A stretch of 64,000 nucleotides of DNA from Pinus tabuliformis (taxonomy: Eukaryota > Streptophyta > Pinopsida > Pinales > Pinaceae), in NCBI GenBank assembly GCA_031772625.1, contig CM062820.1, positions 89,078,988 to 89,142,987 of the forward strand, written 5' to 3'. Both the position numbers and the translations under genes were made by a program. Shown piece after piece: positions 1 to 11,827 of this stretch; position 1 is the first letter of the stretch, and each line of letters opens with the position of its first letter. The notes below the pieces were generated by a model. The model saw only the letters and a list, made by a program, of their open reading frames with translations. It was not told where the DNA came from and did no database searches.

Positions 1-2291
1 TACCTTTCTGGCTTCCTTCTTTCTCGAACTGATCTTCTCACACTCGGAGTTTGTGGCTCTTCATCTTCTAATTCCTCCTCTGCTGTAGAGTCTGATTCTT
101 CCTCTTTAAGCTCAAACTCTATCTTCTCAGGTTCCTATGGTTGGACTTCATGTTTAATAACATCTTTTACCTTTCTGAGCACCACATCTTGGATGTACAC
201 AACCTTCCGTGTGACTGGATTCCAAAGCTTATAACCCTTTAAACCATCTTTATACCCAATAAAGATGCACTTTTCAGATTTACTATCCAACTTGGTTCAT
301 TTCTCCTTTGGAATATGTACATATGCATCACATCCAAATACCCTCAGATGTGAAAGAGAGGGTTTCTCACCAATCCATACCTCTTGTGGAGTCTTATCCT
401 CCAATGCTGATGAAGGTGACCTATTGACCAGGTAATATGCAGTATACACCGCCTCTGCCCAGAATTCCTGTCCTAACCCAACACCACTGAGCATGCTTCT
501 CGCCCTTTCCATCAACGTCTTATTCATTCTTTCTACAACTCCATTTTGCTGAGGTGTATATGGAGTAGTCTTCTGTCGTTCTATACCAAACTTCTTACAA
601 AATTCTTCAATTTCCTTGCTGCAAAATTCTCCACCATTATCTATCCTCAACACCTTTATCTTCTTCTCTGTCTGATTTTCCACAAGAGCATTAAATTCTT
701 TAAACTTGTCAAAGGCTTCAGATTTCTTCTTAAGGAAATATATCCATGTATTCCTTGAGAAGTCAACTATAAATGATACATAGTACACAGACTTACCCAG
801 TGATGGAACCTTCACAAGTCCAAACACATCATTTTGTACAAGTTCTAATATCTATTTCGCCCTCTTACTACCAGAGGGGAAACTCATCCGATTCTGCTTC
901 CAGTATACACAATTTTCACAAAAAACAAAATCGAGAGATCTATTACTCATACCTTCTACCATACCTCTACCATGAAGTATTCGAAGGCCCTTCTCTACAA
1001 TATGTCCAAGCCTTTGATGCCACAACATGGTCTTCTCTCCAGAGATCACTGGATCTTCTACTCCACTTTCAGGAACCATAGAATTGTTGCACCAATCAAT
1101 AACAGTGCTACCTTGGAGCTTGTATAGAGTTCCAATCTGAACTCCCCGCATCAATACCAGTTCTCCTCGAACCATCTTGCAGGTATCGTTCTCGAACACT
1201 GTTTTTACACCTGCATCATCCAGCTTGCTTACAGAAGTCATATTTTTGGCCAATGAAGGAATATGCAGAACACCTGGAAGTGTTCTAACTCTTCCACCTT
1301 GCAATTTAAACTTTACTTTTCCACGACCAACGATTCTAGCCTTCCTATCATCCCCTAAGATGACATCACCACCATCGTATTTCTCATACTCGCAGAACCA
1401 CTCTCTATGGGGAGTGAAGTGAAAAGATGCACCTAAGTCAATCAACCATGCCTCATGATCTACAGGTGTACTTGAAGAAGCCAAGTACACATCCCCACCT
1501 TCATCTGAAGTGGTTTTCGCTTCTGCAGAAGGGGCATCATGAGATCCCTTTCCTTTTTCATAAGCTTTAGATTTACAGTCCCTTTTGTAGTGGCCTTCCT
1601 TTCTGCATTTCCAGCACACCACCTTTACTAGTTTTCCTGGAGATTTAGATCTCCCACTCAATGACTTATTTTTGTTTCTGTTCTAGGACCATCCTCGTAC
1701 AAACAAGGCATCACATTTCTGGCTCTCCATATTTTTCCATCTCATCTCCTCCATCAGTAAGGCTGATACTGTTTCATCAAACTACAAGGCAGTTGCATTG
1801 CTACCTATTGCAATAACCAGACTATCCCATGAATCTGGTAGAGAACACAACAAACTAATGCACTTATCTTCATCTGAAATTTTAATATCAAAAGATGTTA
1901 ACTGACTTACCACAGTATTAAATGCATTTAGATGCTCTATCACCGAGTCTCCATCTTTCATCCTCAAGTTATCCAGCTTTTTCCGCAGGAACAGTTTATT
2001 CACCAGAGACTTAGATTGGTACAAAGTCCCTAACTTGTCCCACAAATACTTTGTCGTAGCTTCCCCTGATACATTCAACAATATTGAATCTGAGACACAC
2101 AATTGTATTATACTCTTTGCCTTCCTATCCAACTTCTTTCATTCTTCATTGGACATTCCTGTTGGTTTAGTACCTGGATCTACTACGATCCACTGATATT
2201 TATCCACCAACAGATCCTCCATCTTGAGTTTCCACAACTCAAAACTCTGACCATTAAATTTCTCAATCTCTATCTTTCCACTGCTCGCCAT
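1..2291 (-). pseudogene. Copia-1 gag-protease-integrase, decayed, cut by the window edge
   Basis: The ATG at 2291 opens MASSGKIEIEKFNGQSF, a typical start of copia Gag (UBN2-type). Next come the gag body (about 2132-1782), a CCHC knuckle CWKCRKEGHYKRDC (about 1620-1580), the protease with the active-site segment WLIDLGASFHFT (D-L-G instead of D-S-G), the integrase HHCC region (HQRLGH ... CENC) and the integrase core with IDNGGEF and TPYTPQQNGVVER (about 680-510). Below 300 it continues as the linker after integrase. In-frame stops sit near 2140 (EEW Trp codon to TGA), 1781 (Gln to TAG), 1684, 850, 297 and 140. Several fit C-to-T decay. No RT is inside the window. It is a dead copy. Confidence 0.88.
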
Positions 2292-2399
2292 CTACTTTCA
2301 CCACCAAAATCGATCTCGTAGATCTCCCACTGAACAGGGTCTACAACAAGCCCGAGCGAAACCCCTCAGCAACAAAGGCGTCCCCTTGAAGCCAAAACA

Positions 2400-2411
2400 G
2401 CTCTGATACCA
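2400..2411 (-). other. Copia-1 primer-binding site (tRNA-iMet)
   Basis: The minus strand reads TGGTATCAGAGC, an exact complement of the 3' end of plant initiator tRNA-Met and the usual Copia primer site. Confidence 0.9.
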
Positions 2412-2413
2412 AA

Positions 2414-2711
2414 TGTAGGTTTTTCCTTTCAATGTTATAATACATATTTATACATGCCAAAGCATCCAATACCATGGACCGAAAACCATCGCGTTCAAAA
2501 AACATGTGCGAAAATCATGCACAAAACCATAGGTGGGTCCACCCAACCTAACATAGGTTCCATAAAGTTGGGTTACGGGTACACCTTAAATCCCCTGTGA
2601 CCACCCCCCTCCCTACACAATCGTCGCAATGAAGGGGGGGCTCTGCCCCCCCTCTAACCCCCCGGTTAACTACGTGGGCTAGTCATGGAAAGAAAACAAC
2701 ACAATCCAACA
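2414..2711 (-). repeat. Copia-1 5' LTR
   Basis: 298 bp, reading TGTTGGATTG... to ...CCTACA on the minus strand, so it has TG...CA ends. The inner end is 2 bp from the tRNA-Met primer site, which fixes the boundary. The LTR contains C- and G-tracts that can pair (about 2634-2652). The second LTR is outside the window. Confidence 0.8.
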
Positions 2712-3668
2712 ATTATAATGGATCTAAAAGAATATTTAAATTTCCACTCCCTCTATTTAAAAGCTATAAATCAAATGTTTTTTTATTCTTTAATTGCGAT
2801 TTGTTTTATGACATTTATTTTATCAACCATTTTTGGTATATGAAATAACATTAATGAATATTTTTTTCCATACAGTTAAATCCTAGTGATTACAATGTCA
2901 ATAATGACCAATGCTACAAAAAGCATCATGCGTCCTGAAAATATGTTTCATCACATGGACACTAGTTCTTCTCCAAGTAAATACTAACATATCCCTAAAT
3001 TCAAAAGTAAGTTCCAATGACATAACTCACATGTGCTTGTTAGCAACGTTGGTGATTCCTTATTCACAAGTTCGTTTAGTTGAAAAGTTGGTTGCTTGTG
3101 TAATTCTTAATATAAGAGAATAGTTGTACATTGCAAAGCATAGATTAATGCATGAATTATGACATCAGGACTTATGGGGCTTTATGTTGTATTTCTTTGT
3201 TAGTCTACTATCAGGAGGTAATTACATTATATATAGTCTATTTTTCTATTTTTATTTTTATTAATGTAACCCACTTTCAAATCCATTAGAATTTAACTAT
3301 TTTATCTGGAATATTCTAAAATACTTATATCACCCAATGGACCATAGTGACCTGATATGTTAACCATTCTAGCATCAAGGTATAAGGAAGATTTTCCATT
3401 ATTTGGTATTTCAATTCCGATAGTCTAATTACTCTAGGTATGAAAATTATGTCATGTGAAGTAGATACATGACCATGTTTTTTGCTTATTTTTTTATTCA
3501 CATTACTTCCTATGTTTATAGTGAACCAACAACAGAGATATGTAATACAAGGCCACAAAGAACAAGGAGAGGAGACTAGATGACAATTATTGTAAGATTT
3601 CAAGCCTCTATGTTATTGGTTATTTTGTATCTCATGTTTCAATAGACAATCCTATTGGTATATGAATA
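2712..3668. other. AT-rich spacer, no gene seen
   Basis: Short random frames only; no domain, RNA gene or clear repeat. It lies between Copia-1 and LARD-1. The last five bases (3664-3668) are the left target duplication of LARD-1. Confidence 0.7.
3664..3668. other. LARD-1 left target-site duplication
   Basis: GAATA, identical to 13643-13647; 5 bp is normal for LTR-element integrases. Confidence 0.85.
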
Positions 3669-3883
3669 TGTTGTAGCAGTTACAACCACCCTCCAAAATT
3701 TTGCCTTAGCTTCATTTTGGAGCCTCCCTACCAACCTTTCATAGCAGCATGTCTTGCCTTTTCAACTACACAGGCTTCAGTGATTTTCTTGTAGAATGAT
3801 AACCTATCCATCAAAGCTTGTTGCATCCCCCTCACAGGCCATTTCACTGGACTTGGTCCACCTGCAGGTTGCGAAGCTCCCTC

Positions 3884-4133
3884 AAGAAATTGTGCAATTC
3901 TGGAGGGGAACCAACCTTCCCACTATTTTGCAATTCTGTCTAGCAGCATGCTAGGCTCCAGAATTGCGCAAACCTGCCAACCACTATTCACTGGAAAAAT
4001 TGTGCAATTCCTCCCAGCAGGATTGCTCAGCCTAGAAATTGTGCAAGTTTGGGTAGCAGTTAGCTGCTCTGCCCAGAAATTGTGCAATCCCTCTAGGTAT
4101 CTAGCCCATCTCCCTCGAAAAAATGTGCATCTT
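3884..4133 (+). repeat. Phased palindrome array A in LARD-1 5' LTR
   Basis: Seven degenerate copies of a palindrome close to AATTGTGCAATT, centred near 3891, 3929, 3966, 4003, 4043, 4082 and 4122, so spaced 37-40 bp. The sequence between copies is not conserved from copy to copy. The 3' LTR has the same array at 10385-10637. Confidence 0.7.
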
Positions 4134-4867
4134 TTCCTCCTTGCTGAGGAAACTGTTGCATGTGCAGTTGAGTTGACTGGTTCCCTCCGGGATCGAGCAA
4201 AATTGATTTGCATGCATGGGTTGCTTCTCCCAAGGTAGCAAGCAAAGGAATCCCTTGATTCAGGGATCTACTTTTAGTAGTTGGAGGTTGCATGCAAGGA
4301 TCATTTTAGAAACCTCCCACCAAGTGTCGCTCTTCCTAGATTTGTGGCATGCTCATCACATCTTCGATTTTATCAAAACTCATGAACCTAATGCTGCAAA
4401 GCTCATTCCTCAAATTGACCTTGTAGCTCTAACATCCCGCATTACATCTAGGAGTCGTCGACACATTCAACTCAACTATTTTGGGGTAAGCCTGCCTTCC
4501 ATGTCTTGTGTTACATTTCTATCACTTTTTATGTTTCGCTTTGTGTGATTGTTGTCTACTTGATTTCAATGAGTGCTTGTTGTCATTTTGATGCTTGTTA
4601 GCTTGTAGAAGCACCATTTCAATTTTCATTCGCATCTCATTGTTGCCACATGAATGACACTGTTTTACATGGACGGTCATCATTGTGGCGACTCACTTCA
4701 CACACATGCATGCTTTCCCATTTTTTGAATCATGCACTTATTGTTTGCATGAATGATCTTTCACTCTTGTTTGCACTCATCTCATCATGCATTCACACTT
4801 CTCATGTTTTCAGTTGCTCGTCGGTCAGATTGGGCTGCCTTGGCCCGGACCATGCCTTGCCTGACTA

Positions 4868-5185
4868 GCACTACACATTTCTGAAAGTGAAGGTTCTGTC
4901 TTCCTTCCAGAAATTGCGCAAGTCTAGCCAGGCACTGACCTCTGGTCATGCATTGTGAAATTGGAGGTAGTGTCCTATCGGCACTAGAAACTGCATAATG
5001 CAGTTTGTTGGTTGCATGTCACTACTGACTGAAATTGAACATTGGGTAGTTTCAGTCCTTAAAAGACCAGTTTGGACTGTGCATTGCGTAGTTCTAGCAG
5101 TCAGTCAGCCTACTGATAGCCCGGACTATGCCTTGCACAGTTTTGGCAGTCAGTCTCTCGACCTACCGGTAGATATTTCACAACC
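4868..5185 (+). repeat. Phased palindrome array B in LARD-1 5' LTR
   Basis: A second run of related motifs (AAATTGCGCAAG, CATTGTGAAATT, AAACTGCATAATG, CATTGCGTAGTT, CTTGCACAGTTT, ATTTCACAAC), with spacing of about 35-50 bp, more decayed than array A. It is matched at about 11368-11690 in the other LTR. Confidence 0.6.
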
Positions 5186-7189
5186 TTCATGATCAGTCAC
5201 ACAGGTATGTTGCAAGGTGATTCTCAAGTTCAGTTTGGTTTTCGACTAACAGATTTCTTTCCATGAGTGTTGCCATGTCTCCAGGTATCGCAGGTGTTCA
5301 TCTTCCTCTTAGTAGCACAGGTACAATGGTTTCCAGGAGAGCAGAGTTGAAGACACCATTCAAAGCACACTTGGGGATCAGTCGATCAAGTGTCTATGAA
5401 CTTTCCTATGCATGAAGACATCGAGTTGTTCGTAGATAAGGACATCAAGATATGATGACAAAATCATTAGAGAAAACAACACCCTCAACAATAGCTGAAG
5501 GCAGCATACCAGATATAACAAATGCAAGACGAAGCTTGTTAACAAAATAGAGGCAGAACAAAGTTGCAAGCTCAAGCAGATCCACTTGTGATGAAAGAAA
5601 ATTTGGAAACTCAGGCTATGAGATGACGGTGTCACATGAAGATGGTGCGAAGGCAAAGAACTAAACAGAGAAGGAGTTACATGTACGAAAGAAGCAACTC
5701 AAGGGAGAACAAGAGCTGTATAGATGAGAGAATGAGTTGCTGTAGGAACAGGTACAGCAGGGGAAAACATGCACTCATGGATGAAATTGTGCTCGTACAA
5801 TTTATAGATCCACCCCAACAGCTGGCATGGAGCAGATAAGGTGAGCAGTGTTGTTGATCACATGCAAGGGAATGCAACAGCATGCATGTCATTGTGGAAA
5901 CGCATGTGATCCCACTCATTTGGCACAATCACTGAGGCGAAGACAAGAAGAAAGTCCAACTGGAGCTGAACATGTACTTCGACAAGTTGATGCACATGGC
6001 CACCAACACATGCTTGGAGAGTAGCATAGGAACTATGAATCAACATGTTGTCAATCTAGTTGCACCATGATGAACATGTGCATGTTATCAGATAAGATGG
6101 ACAAAGGAGCCATATCAGTGCACCCAGATGCAACGAAGGCAAGAGTTCGCTTCAACAAGAGGTCACCATTGAGCACACAGACACCATCATAGACAACCAA
6201 ACTTGGCATTAGCTCATCACCCTAGATCATCACAAGCATGTCAAAGAGTTGGTCTTACCACAACAGTCCAAGTGTCAGTGACGTCTTGCAAGGATTACTC
6301 AAGCCATTTTGTCTCACATGGGAACATGTGCATTGTAATGTAATGTCTTGTCGAGTGGAATTTCAAGTGTTGATAGTTGAATGTAACAGTCATAGCGTAG
6401 TTGAAGAGTCATGAGGGTAGATGAATGGTCTCAAAAGGGAATGTCAAGGGTCACCCACCATTTGCTACAAATAGTACCTCATAACTCATTGTACAGACTT
6501 TTGGTCAGCCAAGATTTTGATAGGACTATCTTAGAGAGATCTTGGAAAACATTATAACAAGCCTTGGCTTCTCCACTGCGCAGAGCTAGCACATCTCTTT
6601 GGAGGAGCAGACAGTTGTGGCTATAACGTTCTCCTGTCGGAACTAGTGGTTGGACATGGATGTATTATATGAATAGAACTAACACTTCTTAATATAACAA
6701 GAGCCAACACATTCCATGCATATGTTGTATTGTATTTTAGCTATCTATTTACTCTAAATGATATATGTATTTGTTTGCTTATGCATGCATGTATAGATTT
6801 TTTTGTGAATATATGTATGAATCTTTCTTAAATGTCTTGTTGGTTAAACCATCCCTTTGGATTGCTAGCTAACTTCCCTTCCATGTTGTGATGCATCCTT
6901 GCTCGTGTGTTCCCTTCTTAACTCTGCTTTATCACAGGTTTCCAAGGGGTGCACTCATCTCAACCCCTGTGTCTTAAAACCTCTCATGCACCTTTCTTGG
7001 ATTACTGCATATGTCACACCCTTGCTACCAACAGAGTTATCTTACTTGCCTCTATGAAAAATAATGGTCAACACATTACCGTGCGACCAACTGATGGGAC
7101 TCCTACACCAAACAGTGTGACGAATAATTGGGACTTCTTACTGGGGAGATCCCTTGACATGTTGGCGGGTCCAACACTGTCAACATTTC

Positions 7190-7208
7190 TGGCACTAGAA
7201 GAAGGGCC
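7190..7208 (+). other. LARD-1 primer-binding-site candidate
   Basis: TGGCACTAGAAGAAGGGCC, four bases after the LTR end. LARD-3 has TGGTGCTAGAAGGAGGGCT at the same place (56126-56144). The position and leading TGG fit a tRNA primer site, but I could not name the tRNA. Confidence 0.6.
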
Positions 7209-7328
7209 GGATGACAAGTTGAGCCCTCATCATCTGTTTTGAATTTTCACACATATGTCATGGAGTTTGTTATAGTTCACTCTCCGAAATGTTTGTCCAA
7301 CGGACATATATTTCACATCGAGAGTTAG

Positions 7329-8923
7329 TTCTCGGATCACTTGTCACAAATCACATATGATGGTGAAGGAGAAGTGGCATGGCCTGAGCACTTAGATGAA
7401 TTCCATGCTCTCATGGAGGGCATGGAAGATTTTAATGAAATAGATTTTTGTTCATTCCTCACACACACACTTCGTGACCACCCATCACAATGGTGTGGCA
7501 CACTACCTCATAACTCCGTGCACTCATTCAAGTAGTTTAGTGATCTAATCTAATCTGTTTTCCAACATTTTTATCTTTAAGTACTTGATAAAAAATTGTT
7601 AAAACAACGGAAGGCCCTGCACGAATCACCTATGGAGTTTTCGAAGCACTTCCAACTATTCATGTTTGAAGCCCCCAAAAGTAATATGAAATTTTAGTAT
7701 CTCATGGACATATTTGAATATTGCCTTATCTAATCTATCAATCCCAAGAATAAGTTCAAGCTCAAACCCCACTTAGAATACTTCAATGATGGAGTTATGC
7801 AATCACAGATGGAAATGGTCACTGTCACAAGTGACTTTCCGTCGTCCCCTCATCAAACAACTCCACCATTGCAGAGTGATTTGGGAAATCATGAACACAC
7901 ATCTAGTCAACTATCACATCGTCTTGACATCACTCCATCCAATTTTCGCGCAAGCTTCATTGGGAATCCCATGGGTTATCACATGTATTTCATACCTCAA
8001 CCTCCATCCTCATATTCTGATCATCCTCCAGATTGCACTGTCTTGTGTTCTTTCGTTCCGGACTCTACACATGTTTTGAACGAGGATCGATCTATCGACG
8101 AATTTGGTGTTTCAAAACCAACATTCGCTATCATTCACGAAGATTATGACTGGGAGCTTGAACATCCACTGGTAGCAGAAGACCATCCCTATCTGTCTGT
8201 ACCTCCTTCGTTTTCTCCTGACCTCCTTGGTGATCTTGCCATCCCAGATTTTTCATGTGTATCTTTGTCCACAGAAGCACCCATTGTTGATCATTCCCAG
8301 GACACACCAGATGTCAATCCATCATCTGAAAATGGAGAGGATCATTCATTCTTTGAACATCCACTTGATTTTTCATCTATCTTTTCCCAAAAAGTGGAGG
8401 ATGAACATTCTTGCTTCTAATCTACCCCTCTATGTGATTCATCAAATCATGAGGATGCCAGCCAACATCCTGAGTTTTTTGATCTTGGTTTTCGTGATAT
8501 TTTTACCTCATCATCTGATCACGATGTTGATTCACTCATTGTTAATCCATATAAGCCAATGGTCTATGATGATCCATATTTCAACGAAGTCAAAACCCCA
8601 CAGATTGTTGAGGAACTTGAGCCCAAGCTGATGGTTATGTCAGACCCTCACTTTCCTGAGGTTGGTTTCACTTCTGAACAGGAAATTTTTCAAACACCCA
8701 AGGTTCCTCATCACTTATCTGTATGCACTCGAGAATGATCCAACACTCAGATTTCACTCCCTCCACTTGAACTACATGATCCCATTGCTCATGCATTGGA
8801 GGAATCTTACTCAGTAAGCACAGTTACCCAACGTAAGTGGTCTACCTTTCTCATGTTTTCTTGCATATCACAGTTAAGGGAATGCATACATTCAACATCT
8901 GCACACAGTGTAGCATAGCACCA
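7329..8923 (+). pseudogene. LARD-1 gag-like protein, one frame with several stops
   Basis: A single frame (no shift needed) runs from about 7329 to the TAG at 8921, about 530 codons, with stops near 7533, 7551, 7581, 7698, 7731, 8418 and 8739. The N-terminal part (YDGEGEVAWPEHLDEF ... CSFLTHTLRDHPSQWCGTL ... ALHESPMEFSKHF) has the pattern of plant retrotransposon Gag capsid regions. The rest is acidic and rich in Ser, Pro, Asp and His, with no zinc knuckle or protease. The C-terminal stretch (LMVMSDPHFPEV, then ALEESYSVSTV) recurs in LARD-3. Role inferred: particle protein used with enzymes supplied by other elements. No ATG start was settled; the first in-frame stop upstream is at 7326. Confidence 0.7.
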
Positions 8924-10167
8924 TGGAAATTCCACAGAGTGCATACCATGCGCTTTCACTCATTTTTGTTATGCAAACACTTATAAGTTCAGAGTGTGTC
9001 TGTTTTCACTGTTGTATCTTTAACATTTTCCCGTTCGTATAACTAGGTTGCTCATAGACCAAGCCTTCACTAACATGGGTCAAACAATGTGCTGGTGGCT
9101 AAATTCGAAATATCACTTCACATGATTAGGCCCATGCACCGTTAGCATATGAGTAGGAGTAGCGTTTTCTTTCAATTTGCTTACTTGCATGCTTATTTTC
9201 TTTCTTGGTTTGTGTGCTTGTTTGTTTGCTTACTCACTTTTCTTTTCCATTTACTTCTACTTTTTCTTTGCTTTGTTGTTTGTTTGATTTTTTTCATCCG
9301 TAGGTTAGTTTCACATGAAACCATGCATGACTCTTGAAACAAGCTAGGTAAAGTACAAGAGGCCTTGTGCAGCTATCACTACTTGGTTATCTGTCATCCT
9401 ACCTCTATATGAAGAACTTGTTACTTTTAGTTCATGATACGTCGATGGAAAATACATATTGCTCAAAATGAATCTTGGCGAAACAAAATTCTTGCGTGCT
9501 AACTAATGTCACCTAGTCTAGTCAGTTGGTTTTGGGTTAACCCTTGCCAGCTCAGTCAAGTAGAGTAAGGTGAGGGGGAAAACTTTAATAGGCATGCTAG
9601 AGGTATATAATAAACTACTTCTCTAAAGGAACAACCTCTTCTTATTTCAATAAGTCAAGATACCTCTTTCACCTCTGAAATGAATAAGTGCTATACATAG
9701 TTATGAAAAAATGAAAAAAATGAATAGTGCGAAAAAAATAAAAAATAAAATGAATAAGGCGAAAGAAGAGGAAGGCTTCCTGCACAGAGAGGTGATGCAA
9801 GTAACTCCGCTGGGGTACTAACCAGGCTTGCTAACAGCGGAGTGATGCTTGTGTTCCTGTGTGACTCCGTCAGGGTACTCCCCAAGCTTACTAGCAGCGA
9901 AGCAACACTAGAGATGAAACTAAGATTCTAACAACTATACTGATTGTGCACCAATATACCCCTCAGCCCAATTGAAACAATTGCATTAAATTGGCTTGGA
10001 ACGTGTGTCAAATGACCAAGAGCTTGGCAGATGCTACATCTTACACTCAAGCAAGTGTGGAAACGAAGATGAACTGAGAACTGAACAATACTTCCAGAGG
10101 TGTTGGACTTGCTTTTCATGAACAAGGTCCGTTCAGAGAGCTGGAGTTCTACCAATGTTTCTCCAAG
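8924..10167 (+). other. LARD-1 3' interior, non-coding
   Basis: No gene seen. It is T-rich around 9150-9320. A diverged two-copy repeat at about 9785-9905 has units resembling GTGATGC ... ACTCCG ... GGGTACT ... CTTGCTA. Nothing resembles pol. Confidence 0.6.
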
Positions 10168-10384
10168 TGTTGTAGCGGCTACAACCACCCTCCAAAATTT
10201 TTCCTTAGCTTCGTTTTGGACCCTCCCTACCAACCTTTAACAACAGCATGTATTTCCTTGTCAAGTACACAAGCTTCAGTGATTTTCTTGCAGAATGACA
10301 GCCTGTCCATCAAAGCTTGTTGCATTCCCCTCACAGGTTGTTTCACCGGACTTGGTCTAGCTGTAGGTTGAGTAGCTCCCTTAA

Positions 10385-10637
10385 GAAATTGTGCAATTAT
10401 GGAGGGGAACCAACCTTCCCTCCAGAAATTGCACAATTATGTTTGGAAGCCTACTGGGCTCCATAATTGCATAAATTTGCCTGTCTTTATTCACTGGAAA
10501 AATTGCGCAATTCCTCCTAGTAGGACTGCTTAGTCTAGAAATTACGTAGTTCTTGGTAGCAGTCAGCCGATATACCCAAAAATTACATAATCCCTCTGGG
10601 AATCCATCCCAGCTCCCTCCCAAAAATGCCCATTTTC
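10385..10637 (+). repeat. Phased palindrome array A in LARD-1 3' LTR
   Basis: Centres near 10391, 10430, 10466, 10504, 10542, 10583 and 10624 (36-41 bp apart). Best copies read GAAATTGTGCAATT and AAATTGCGCAATT. Confidence 0.7.
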
Positions 10638-11367
10638 TCTTCCTAGCTAAGCAGACTGTTGCATGTGTAGTTGAGTTGACCGATTCCTTCTGGGACCGAG
10701 AAAAACTGATTTGCATGCATGGGCTACTTCTCCCAAGGTAGCATGCAAAAGCATCCCTTCATTCATGGATCTACTTTTAGCATCTGGAGGTTGCATGCAA
10801 GGATCATTTCAGAAACTTCCCACCAAGTGTTGCTCTTCCTAAATTTGTGGCATGCACGTCACATCTTCGATTTTATCAAAACTCATGAATCGAACACTAC
10901 AGATCTCATTCCTCACATCAAACTTGTAGCTCTAACATCCAAAATTACTTCTAGGAGTAGTCGGTACATTCATCTCAATTATTTTGGGTAAGCCTACCTT
11001 CCATGTATTGTGTTGAATTTTTGTCGCTTTTTGTGTTTTGCTTTGTGTGATTGTTGTCTACTTGATTTTAATGAGTGCTTGCTGTCATTTTGATGCATGT
11101 TAGCTTGTAGAAGCACCATTTAGTTTTCGTTTGCATCTCACTGTTGTCGCATGCATGGCACTGTTTTTCGTAGACGGTCGCCATTGCGGTGACTCGCTTC
11201 ACACACATGCATGCTTTCCTATTTTCTAAATCCTACGATTGTTGTTTGCATGAATGATCATTCACTCTTGTTTGCACTCATCTCATTGTGCATTCAAACT
11301 TCTCATGTTTTCAGTCGCCCATCAGCCGGATTAGGCTGCCTTGGCCCGGACCGTGCCTTGCCTGACT

Positions 11368-11690
11368 AGCACTGTGCATTTCCGCAAGTGAAGGCTCTTC
11401 CTTCCCTCTAGAAATTACGCAAGTCCAGCGAGGCACTGACCTCCAGCCATGCATTGTGCAATTCTTGGAGGCAGTGTCCTGTCGGCCCCGGAAGCTACAT
11501 AATGCAGTTTGCTGGTTGCATGTCACTACTGACTGAAATTGCACCTTTCACAGTTTCAGTCCTTAGTAGGCTAGGCTGGACTATACATTGCGTAGTTCCA
11601 GTAGTCAGTCAACCTACTGACAACTCAGACTATGTCTTGTGCAGTTTTGGTAGTCAGTCTCCCGACCTCCCGGCAGAGATTGTGCAACCT
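11368..11690 (+). repeat. Phased palindrome array B in LARD-1 3' LTR
   Basis: Motifs such as GAAATTACGCAAG (11410), CATTGTGCAATTC (11452), CATTGCGTAGTT (11585), CTTGTGCAGTTT (11635) and GATTGTGCAACC (11676). Confidence 0.6.
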
Positions 11691-11827
11691 TCATGATCAC
11701 TCACATAGGTATTTTGCAAGTCAGTTCTCAAGGTCGTTTTGGTTTTCGACTGACATATTTCTTGCCATGAGTGTTTCCATGTTTGCAATTATCGCAAGTG
11801 TTCATCTTTTTCCAGGAGAGCAGAGTT

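Larger units (their letters stand above)
1..2711 (-). mobile_element. Copia-1: 5' part of a decayed Ty1/copia LTR retrotransposon
   Basis: Read on the minus strand from the right, the order is LTR (2711-2414), tRNA-Met primer site (2411-2400), gag start (2291), zinc knuckle, protease and integrase. The frame then runs off the left edge before reverse transcriptase. Protease and integrase lying before RT is the Copia order. The coding frame holds several stops but stays in one frame where checked. The 3' LTR and RT/RNase H lie outside the window, so the target duplication cannot be tested; the 5 bp next to the outer LTR end are ATTAT (2712-2716). Confidence 0.9.
3669..7185 (+). repeat. LARD-1 5' LTR (3517 bp)
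   Basis: Starts TGTTGTAGCAG and ends TGTCAACA next to the primer site. U3 is about 2.8 kb and holds the phased palindrome arrays and a coding-like segment. A weak TATA-like CTACAAATAG lies at 6465-6474, where the 3' LTR has CTATAAATAG. U5 ends in a stretch (TAATTGGGACTTC ... GGGGAGA) shared with the LARD-3 LTR. Confidence 0.88.

Noticed and set aside
4216-4548. Plus-strand frame in the LARD-1 LTR with a conserved counterpart at 10719-10991
   Set aside because: The two are LTR copies of one element and differ by many amino-acid-changing substitutions; no sign of protein selection.
9149-9337. 62-codon hydrophobic frame looking like membrane segments
   Set aside because: Product of a T-rich low-complexity stretch in LARD-1; no start context or homologue.
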